Shown here: in pieces, positions 7,531 through 12,179 of the stretch
Layout: every line of letters starts with the position of its first letter
Position numbering within the stretch: position 1 is the first letter of the stretch
DNA from: an uncultured Syntrophobacteraceae bacterium
GTDB lineage: Bacteria; Desulfobacterota; Syntrophobacteria; Syntrophobacterales; Syntrophobacteraceae
Length of the DNA stretch: 12,179 nucleotides
Direction of reading: 5' to 3'
Assembly (NCBI GenBank): GCA_937889795.1
Contig: CALBZH010000129.1
Location: 1 to 12,179, forward strand
Translations under genes and position numbers: made by a program
The notes under the pieces: generated by a model
The model's database searches: none
Seen by the model: only the letters and a program-made list of their open reading frames with translations
What the model was told of the DNA's origin: nothing

Positions 7531-8520
7531 ATGTCCCACGTCCTGACTGACGGCTGTAAGCGCCGCATCGACTACCTGCGCCTGTCCATCACTGACCGAT
7601 GCAACTTGCGTTGTACGTATTGCATGCCCTCGGAAGGTGTTCCGAAGCTGGTTCACGACGATCTTCTGCGCTACGAGGAGCTTGTTCGCCTGGCACGCAT
7701 TGTCGTCGACATGGGGATCACCAAGATTCGTGTCACGGGAGGGGAGCCTCTGGTCCGAAAGGACGTCGTGTACCTTTGCCAGTCCATTGCGCAGATCCCC
7801 GGACTGGACAGCCTGAGTCTCACCACGAACGGCGTCCTCCTCGCAGACCACGCGGAGGCTCTGGCCAAAGCCGGTATCCAACGGGTGAACATCAGCCTGG
7901 ATACGCTCAAGCGGGAACGGTTTCTGGCGATCACGCGTCGGGACGCGCTCGATGATGTTTGGCGTGGGATCGAGGCGGCGGAGCGCGTGGGATTGCGACC
8001 CGTGAAGTTGAATGCTGTGATCATGCATGGCATCAACGACGATGAAATCGAGGACCTTGCGGGACTGACCCTGCGCTATCCCTACCATGTCCGGTTTATC
8101 GAGTTCATGCCTTTTCGTTCCGATGAGTTCGAGCGCCGGTATCTTTCCTGCGAGGAGATCCTCGCCCGCCTTCGGGCCATGGGGACCGTAGAAGAGGCTA
8201 CCAGTCGCAACAGCAACGGTCCCGCCCGTTACTTTCGTTTCCAGGGCGGCGTGGGAAAGATCGGTCTCATCAGCCCGATCAGCCATCATTTTTGTCCGGC
8301 TTGCAACCGACTGCGACTGACTTCGGATGGAAAGCTTCGTACCTGTCTCTTCGCGGGTGTCGAGACGGACCTCAGAACAATGATGCGGAATGGGGCTACC
8401 GACGACGCCATCGTGCGATGCATTCTGGATGCGGTGGCGGTCAAACCCAAGCGGCATGAGCTCGACAGCGAAGTCTTTCGCAAATGCATCGGGCGTCCAA
8501 TGGTCTCCATCGGAGGCTGA
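7531..8520 (+). CDS. moaA: GTP 3',8-cyclase MoaA (molybdenum cofactor biosynthesis)
   Basis: A radical SAM enzyme that converts GTP to 3',8-cyclo-7,8-dihydro-GTP, the first step of molybdopterin synthesis, working with MoaC. The 329-residue product carries the N-terminal CxxxCxxC cluster motif (Cys24, 28, 31 in DRCNLRCTYC), the TGGEPLVRKD motif near residue 70, and NISLDTL. The C-terminal second 4Fe-4S site is Cys255, Cys258 and Cys272 (FCPACNRLRLTSDGKLRTC). It ends in the conserved Gly-Gly (SIGG). The second cluster and the Gly-Gly tail distinguish it from other radical SAM enzymes. The ATG at 7531 has CGAGGA seven bases upstream. No other Moco gene (moaC, moaE, moeA) is in the window, and the 131-base leader is too crowded for a full Moco riboswitch. 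Confidence 0.96.
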   Translation: MSHVLTDGCKRRIDYLRLSITDRCNLRCTYCMPSEGVPKLVHDDLLRYEELVRLARIVVDMGITKIRVTGGEPLVRKDVVYLCQSIAQIPGLDSLSLTTNGVLLADHAEALAKAGIQRVNISLDTLKRERFLAITRRDALDDVWRGIEAAERVGLRPVKLNAVIMHGINDDEIEDLAGLTLRYPYHVRFIEFMPFRSDEFERRYLSCEEILARLRAMGTVEEATSRNSNGPARYFRFQGGVGKIGLISPISHHFCPACNRLRLTSDGKLRTCLFAGVETDLRTMMRNGATDDAIVRCILDAVAVKPKRHELDSEVFRKCIGRPMVSIGG

Positions 8521-8593
8521 TTTCAAGGAAGCTCGGGAATACCCGTCTCTGCGCGCGCGGGATGCGGTTCCCCTAGACAGGTCGTTGATCCTT

Positions 8594-9445
8594 ATGCGGC
8601 TCATCCTCAACGCGGACGATTTCGGAGCAACGAAGGCCGTTAACCGAGCCGTCGTCGATGCCTTCAAGCGGGGCGTCCTGACGAGCTGCAGCATCATGGC
8701 GTCGGGAGAAGCCTTTGACGATGCGGTGCACCGGGTCGCGCAATGCCCTGGCCTTGGGATTGGTCTGCATCTGGTTGCGGTTCATGGCCGATCGGTCCTC
8801 CCTCACCGGGATATTCCGACCCTGGTCGATTCGACCGGCCGGTTTCCCGATGATCCCACCTGGGCGGGCCTGCGCTATTTTTTTTCCCGTAAGGCACGCC
8901 GGGAGCTGCATCGCGAGCTCGCGGCCCAGTTTGAAAAGGCGCTCGCCGCAGGCATCCCCCTCACGCATATCGACTCCCACCTGCACCTGCACGTGCATCC
9001 GGTGGTCTTTGATCTTGCTGTTCAATTAGGCGCCCAATACGGGGTCCTGCGGATGCGTGCTCCTGAAGACGACTTCCAGCTTGCAACGCGGTTCGACAGC
9101 AACCTGCCCCGCGGAAGGGCTGCGGAGGCCAGGATCTTCCGGATTTTAACGCGTCGGATGAAGAGGCGATTGCGTGCGGAAGGGTTCGTCTTCACCGAAC
9201 GAGTATACGGGCATTTCCTGACGGGGAGAATGTCTGAGGGGTACCTGCTCTACGTGCTGGATCGTCTGAGCGTGTCAACGGGCGAAGTCTATTTCCATCC
9301 CGCTTTGTTCGATCACTTCGCCAACCTCGATGGTGTCGACCGGCAACGACAGCGCGAGTATGAGGCTCTCGTGAGCCCACGGGTCATCGAGCGAATGGAG
9401 GAGCTGGGCATTTCGCGCATTCGTTACCCGGAGCTGTGCCGTTAG
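8594..9445 (+). CDS. hpnK: HpnK-like hopanoid-associated ChbG/YdjC-family deacetylase
   Basis: A 283-residue metal-dependent deacetylase. Motifs: NADDFG (Asp8, Asp9), GIGLHL (His59), the His cluster THIDSHLHLHVH (125-135), and YFHP with His235. The stretch LHLVAVHGRSVLP...IPTLVD, the following FFSRKARREL and the late VYGHFLTGRMSEGY fit HpnK better than generic ChbG. In Burkholderia, HpnK was reported to deacetylate a bacteriohopanetetrol-linked N-acetylglucosamine after HpnI and before HpnJ; that role is inferred here. The frame is open upstream into moaA, but the family begins at MRLILNADD, so the ATG at 8594 is chosen even though its ribosome site is weak. It lies 73 bases after moaA and may be cotranscribed. 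No other hpn gene is visible. It is clearly paralogous to the deacetylase at 1652-2536. Confidence 0.8.
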   Translation: MRLILNADDFGATKAVNRAVVDAFKRGVLTSCSIMASGEAFDDAVHRVAQCPGLGIGLHLVAVHGRSVLPHRDIPTLVDSTGRFPDDPTWAGLRYFFSRKARRELHRELAAQFEKALAAGIPLTHIDSHLHLHVHPVVFDLAVQLGAQYGVLRMRAPEDDFQLATRFDSNLPRGRAAEARIFRILTRRMKRRLRAEGFVFTERVYGHFLTGRMSEGYLLYVLDRLSVSTGEVYFHPALFDHFANLDGVDRQRQREYEALVSPRVIERMEELGISRIRYPELCR

Positions 9446-9459
9446 GCGAGGACCTCGCC
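9445..9459. repeat. GC-rich hairpin at the end of hpnK
   Basis: GGCGAG (9445-9450) and CTCGCC (9454-9459) form a perfect 6-bp stem with a 3-base loop, starting on the last base of the hpnK stop codon. No T-run follows on either side, so it is not a classical terminator, but it could protect the transcript end at this convergent junction. Confidence 0.4.
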
Positions 9460-9473
9460 ATGCCCTCCAAACG

Positions 9474-9914
9474 CTATTGATGCAGTGAGTGAATCAATTG
9501 TTCCAGTTCATGGGCATTGACGGCATTCGGACGAAGGGTCAGAAAAGTCTGAAGATACACGGCGGCTTCTTTCTTCTGCCCTATGGCCAGGTGGGCCATT
9601 CCCAAATTATAGTAGGCGGGTGAAAATGATGGTTCTAGCTCGATTGCTCTCAGGTACTTTGCTATGGCCCTATCATAATATTTCTCATCGAAATCGCGAT
9701 TTGCATTTCTGTAAAGAGACTTGACTTCATTTCTTTGTATAGATAGTGTAACCGGGGTTGTTTTATCAATAGGTGTTGAATGTGTATATAAAGAGGCTTG
9801 TCTAATTGAGTAATCTATAGCTGACGACAGATCTGCCATAAATAATAACAGTAAAAGGGTAAACCCTGACACTGTTAGGATATATGGCTTGGGTGGAGTA
9901 TAGGTCGCCAACAT
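9474..9914 (-). CDS. Small exported or membrane-anchored TPR protein
   Basis: A 146-residue protein with an N-terminal hydrophobic stretch (residues 12-32, TVSGFTLLLLLFMADLSSA) that reads as a signal peptide with cleavage near SSA-ID, or as a membrane anchor. About two tetratricopeptide repeats follow (64-131, with AIAKYLRAIELEPSFSPAYYNLGMAHLAIG typical). TPRs bind proteins and give no enzyme activity, so it is probably a periplasmic scaffold. The frame extends to a GTG at 9995 and an ATG at 9926, but the ATG at 9914 has an excellent GGAGG five bases upstream and is chosen. The 5' half is unusually AT-rich: 9721-9900 is 36% GC by count, against about 60% in neighbours. The gene is convergent with hpnK and stands alone. 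Its partner is unknown. Confidence 0.75.
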   Translation of the reverse strand: MLATYTPPKPYILTVSGFTLLLLLFMADLSSAIDYSIRQASLYTHSTPIDKTTPVTLSIQRNEVKSLYRNANRDFDEKYYDRAIAKYLRAIELEPSFSPAYYNLGMAHLAIGQKKEAAVYLQTFLTLRPNAVNAHELEQLIHSLHQ

Positions 9915-10079
9915 TTTGTCCTCCATCGGTCGTGTATGTCGATCTTTGAAGTGGGGAACGGTCTTGCTGAAGAAGGGGGCGGTGGTTTTGCCCACATGGA
10001 TTTAATTCGTGTCATACGATTCAGAACATGAGCGTTTTCCATGGGGGAGACAAGGTTCGTGCCTTCTTGGGGTACTTTT

Positions 10080-10982
10080 TCAGGATCGACTTGTCAGAGC
10101 GACTCCAGTGATGACCATGCAAGCCCCGAGGGCAAGGGAAACGTCGATGGGTTCGTCGAGGAGGACGTAGGCGAGCAGGATGGACGTCAGGGGAACGAAA
10201 TTGATGAAGACGCCGGCGCGAGACGGTCCAATGGCTCTGACTCCTTCATAGTACCAGATAAAGCCGATCGCTGATCCAAACACGCCCAGATAGACGATCG
10301 CGGTCCAGGTGGCCCTCGAATAGGGCGGGGTGGAGGTGAGCAGACCTTCCGAAAGGGCAGGAACGAGTAGAAGAGCCGTCCCGAGGATGCAGGCGTACGT
10401 CACGGCCAAGAGCGGGCTAAGCGCTCGCATCACGCTCTTGCCAACCAGCGAGTAGGCCGCCCAGCTGACGACGCAGCCGATGATGAAGAGCTCTCCTTGC
10501 CCGAAGCCTGCCATGAGGAGGGCTGTATCTCCTTTCGATACGACAAAAGCCGCACCGCAAACGGACGCAAGAATGCCCACCCCGTTGATTGGACGGAGGC
10601 GTTCTCCGAAGATGATCGTTGAAGCGAGAGCAATGAAGGCGGGGTTGGTTGCGATGATAAGGGACGCCCGGTTGGCCGGAATCGTCTTCAGACCGGAGAA
10701 AAAGCAATAGTTGTAGGCGAGCACCCCGGTTAGACCAAGAATCAGGATGGGGATGACCTGCTTGCCCTCCGGAAGCGGAAGTGTCCCATGAGTCCAGAAG
10801 ACAAACGCCGCAAGGACAAGCGATGCAACCAGAAAACGAAGAAATGCGGCACTGAAGGGTGGGACTTCGCGCGCAATAATTCTCCCGGCGACAAAGGTGC
10901 CACCCCAGAACGCAGCCGTCATGAAAAGTCTAAGGTACAACAGGGCCCGTTCGGATCGGCATGGGATCGGATCAGTGTCCAT
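10080..10982 (-). CDS. EamA/DMT-superfamily transporter
   Basis: An inner-membrane permease of the drug/metabolite transporter superfamily. The 300-residue product has about ten hydrophobic helices in two EamA repeats. The first starts at TAAFWGGTFVAGRII and ends near IIFGERLRPINGVGILASVCGAAFV. The second starts at ELFIIGCVVSWAAYSLVGK and ends at LLDEPIDVSLALGACMVITGV. The G-E-R-L and D-E-P motifs near the repeat ends are typical. The ATG at 10982 has AAGGAG 12 bases upstream. A longer frame reaching 11159 would overlap the divergent lipocalin gene and add a non-conserved, non-hydrophobic leader, so it is rejected. Substrates of this group (amino acids, metabolites, drugs) cannot be told from sequence. 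It is divergent from the lipocalin gene with an 89-base shared upstream region. Confidence 0.9.
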   Translation of the reverse strand: MDTDPIPCRSERALLYLRLFMTAAFWGGTFVAGRIIAREVPPFSAAFLRFLVASLVLAAFVFWTHGTLPLPEGKQVIPILILGLTGVLAYNYCFFSGLKTIPANRASLIIATNPAFIALASTIIFGERLRPINGVGILASVCGAAFVVSKGDTALLMAGFGQGELFIIGCVVSWAAYSLVGKSVMRALSPLLAVTYACILGTALLLVPALSEGLLTSTPPYSRATWTAIVYLGVFGSAIGFIWYYEGVRAIGPSRAGVFINFVPLTSILLAYVLLDEPIDVSLALGACMVITGVALTSRS

Positions 10983-11071
10983 GGCAGTCTGAGGCTCCTT
11001 CTGAAGGGCTGAGGTGGTGTCGGTTTTGATGCGGAGGCGAGGGCATCGGTCTATGAAAGGGGTTTCCGAAA

Positions 11072-11548
11072 ATGGCTCAGTCAGAGCGTGGGCAGGTCGT
11101 CGAGTCCGTTGATCTTGCACGTTACATGGGCAAATGGTACGAAATCGCTGCGTTTCCAACCTGGTTTGAACGGGGTTGCTGCTGCTCGACCGCGGAGTAC
11201 ACGCTTCAGGGCAATGTCGTGACGGTTCGGAACAGTTGTCGAAGAGGGCATCGGGATGGCAAGCTCAAGACCGCAACGGCCAAAGCTTGGCCGGTCCAAG
11301 GGGCCAACAATGCGAAGCTCAAAGTCCAATTTTTCTGGCCATTTCGAGCGGACTACTGGATCATCGCTCTTGACCCCGACTACCGATATGCCATGGTCGG
11401 GCATCCAAAGCGGAAGTATCTCTGGATCCTCTCCCGCACCCCGGTCATGGAGGAACAGATCTATCGCGAGCTGATCACCGCGGCGGCATGCAAAGGCTAC
11501 GATGTACGCAGACTCCGACTCACCGATCAGGGTTGTTGGAGACGATGA
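11072..11548 (+). CDS. Lipocalin family protein (Blc-like), without signal peptide
   Basis: A 158-residue small beta-barrel that binds lipophilic ligands. The first lipocalin motif is YMGKWYEIA (residues 18-26, Gly20 and Trp22). Further Blc-like blocks are AKLKVQFFWPF, DYWIIALDPDYRYAMVGHP and YLWILSRTP. Classical Blc is an outer-membrane lipoprotein, but here the ATG at 11072 starts directly before the domain. An in-frame TGA at 11054-11056 blocks any upstream extension, so no signal peptide or lipobox can be added. A ribosome site (AAAGGGG) lies about nine bases upstream. Six cysteines are present (36-38, 56, 140, 155), including a CCC run, unusual for a protein that appears cytoplasmic. A role in lipid storage, transfer or membrane repair is inference. 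Confidence 0.88.
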   Translation: MAQSERGQVVESVDLARYMGKWYEIAAFPTWFERGCCCSTAEYTLQGNVVTVRNSCRRGHRDGKLKTATAKAWPVQGANNAKLKVQFFWPFRADYWIIALDPDYRYAMVGHPKRKYLWILSRTPVMEEQIYRELITAAACKGYDVRRLRLTDQGCWRR

Positions 11549-11566
11549 TCGACCGGGATAAGGCTG

Positions 11567-12133
11567 TCAGCTCACAGACAACGCGACCTGGAAGGCCCGG
11601 ATCGAGTACTGGCATCCGACGAGGGCAATGATAACCATGGCCATGTAAAACCACCATTTGAACGACGGCTTTTGGATTACCAGGGCAACAGCGCCCAAGA
11701 CCAGGCTCAGCTGGAGAAAGAGAAGGGCCAGGTCGAACAGGTCCCCGGCCTGCCCCAGAATCTCTACCTTCTTGTCCCATTCCTTGGCCCCGACAACCTT
11801 CCCGAAGACACCGTCGATCTCCTGAACCCAATTCTCGCGGCCGACCCCCGCCGAGCCGAGCAGCAGCTCCTTCTTTTCTTTGTTGTATCGCTGGATCTGC
11901 TCTTCAAGGTCGTTCACGTGCGTCTGCAAGGCGGAAACCTGCTCGGAACGGATGGAGCCGGATTCGATCAGCGTGTTGAGAAGATCGCGCTGGCCCTCGA
12001 CGAGGCTCTGCTTGACGCTTTTCGACTGGTACCAGGCGTACACGTTCGCCTTGGCGTTGTTGCCGATGATCTCGTCATCGCCGTACTTGCTCGCCCCTAG
12101 GTCGGTCACGGCGAGGATGGCGGCCAGGAAAGC
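11567..12133 (-). CDS. DUF4337 domain-containing membrane protein (5' end missing)
   Basis: The visible 188 residues match my memory of DUF4337: a hydrophobic N-terminal segment (AFLAAILA) running into VTDLGASKYGDDEIIGNN, then the WYQSKSVKQ motif, a coiled coil (about ALQTHVNDLEEQIQRYNKEKKEL), and two C-terminal membrane segments (FDLALLFLQLSLVLGAVALVI and WFYMAMVIIALVGCQYSI). A GTG at 12109 could be read as a start, but the frame stays open with a clear membrane helix upstream of it up to 12133, where genomic sequence ends and adapter begins. So the true start is missing, probably only 10-25 codons away. The function of the family is unknown; it probably sits in the inner membrane. It is convergent with the lipocalin gene, 18 bases apart. 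Confidence 0.82.
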   Translation of the reverse strand, partial: AFLAAILAVTDLGASKYGDDEIIGNNAKANVYAWYQSKSVKQSLVEGQRDLLNTLIESGSIRSEQVSALQTHVNDLEEQIQRYNKEKKELLLGSAGVGRENWVQEIDGVFGKVVGAKEWDKKVEILGQAGDLFDLALLFLQLSLVLGAVALVIQKPSFKWWFYMAMVIIALVGCQYSIRAFQVALSVS

Positions 12134-12179
12134 AGATCGGAAGAGCGTCGTGTAGGGAAAGAGTGTAGATCTCGGTGGT
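12134..12179. other. Illumina TruSeq adapter read-through (not genomic)
   Basis: The final 46 bases begin AGATCGGAAGAGCGTCGTGT and continue in register with the reverse complement of the TruSeq universal adapter to the window end. Exact agreement over this length cannot be chance. It is a library artefact at the contig end, and any translation across it is meaningless. Confidence 0.98.

Noticed and set aside
7531..8520. Reading the radical SAM gene as HpnJ or HpnH because of the adjacent hpnK-like gene
   Set aside because: The C-terminal CxxC-x13-C cluster and Gly-Gly end are specific to MoaA.
5165..8697. Long antisense frames opposite recD2 and moaA (for example 5876-6544, 6701-7528, 7525-8697)
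   Set aside because: High GC at third positions creates such shadows; their products resemble no protein, while the plus-strand frames carry full helicase and MoaA motifs.
9915..9995. Longer TPR protein starting at GTG 9995 or ATG 9926
   Set aside because: Neither has a good ribosome site, whereas ATG 9914 has GGAGG at ideal spacing and starts directly before the signal peptide.
10983..11159. 59-residue N-terminal extension of the EamA transporter
   Set aside because: It would overlap the divergent lipocalin gene and is not conserved-looking; ATG 10982 gives the normal family length.
11567..12109. Treating the GTG at 12109 as the true start of the DUF4337 protein
   Set aside because: The frame continues upstream with a hydrophobic segment (AFLAAILA) typical of the family until the adapter at 12134, so the gene is truncated instead of starting there.

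Overview
The window is a dense chromosomal segment of a Gram-negative bacterium, made of housekeeping and envelope genes. A TolC-type outer-membrane channel and a probable lipid-linked sugar modification pair imply an outer membrane with lipid A. An HpnK-type deacetylase points to hopanoid synthesis. A stand-alone RecD2-type helicase is common in lineages without classical RecBCD. Protein flavour and fairly high GC would fit Nitrospirota or nearby phyla such as Methylomirabilota or Desulfobacterota, but this is only an impression. No rRNA, tRNA, CRISPR array, transposase or phage gene was seen.

Layout, left: a TolC-family gene (minus strand) is divergent from a tightly coupled plus-strand pair, a ChbG/YdjC deacetylase overlapping by 4 bases a polyprenyl-phosphate GT2 glycosyltransferase. 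This pair resembles the NaxD/FlmF2 and LgmC/LgmA modules that make undecaprenyl-phosphate-hexosamine for lipid A decoration. It converges on a GC-poorer isoprenylcysteine methyltransferase-like membrane protein, and both stop codons sit inside one 10-base palindrome. About 450 bases without a convincing gene follow, then a small unrecognised gene (77 aa, minus) with a clear Rho-independent terminator.

Middle: recD2 (plus), moaA (GTP 3',8-cyclase, molybdenum cofactor) and an hpnK-like deacetylase (plus), the second ChbG-family paralogue in the window.

Right: a small exported TPR protein with a strikingly AT-rich 5' half (minus), an EamA/DMT transporter (minus) divergent from a signal-less Blc-type lipocalin (plus), and a DUF4337 membrane protein (minus) cut off at the right edge. 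The last 46 bases are not genomic: they match the Illumina TruSeq universal adapter, so the contig ends in adapter read-through.

The strongest biological lead is the deacetylase-glycosyltransferase pair. The strongest technical observation is the adapter end, which also explains why the last gene is incomplete. I see no defence system or clearly new multi-gene system.
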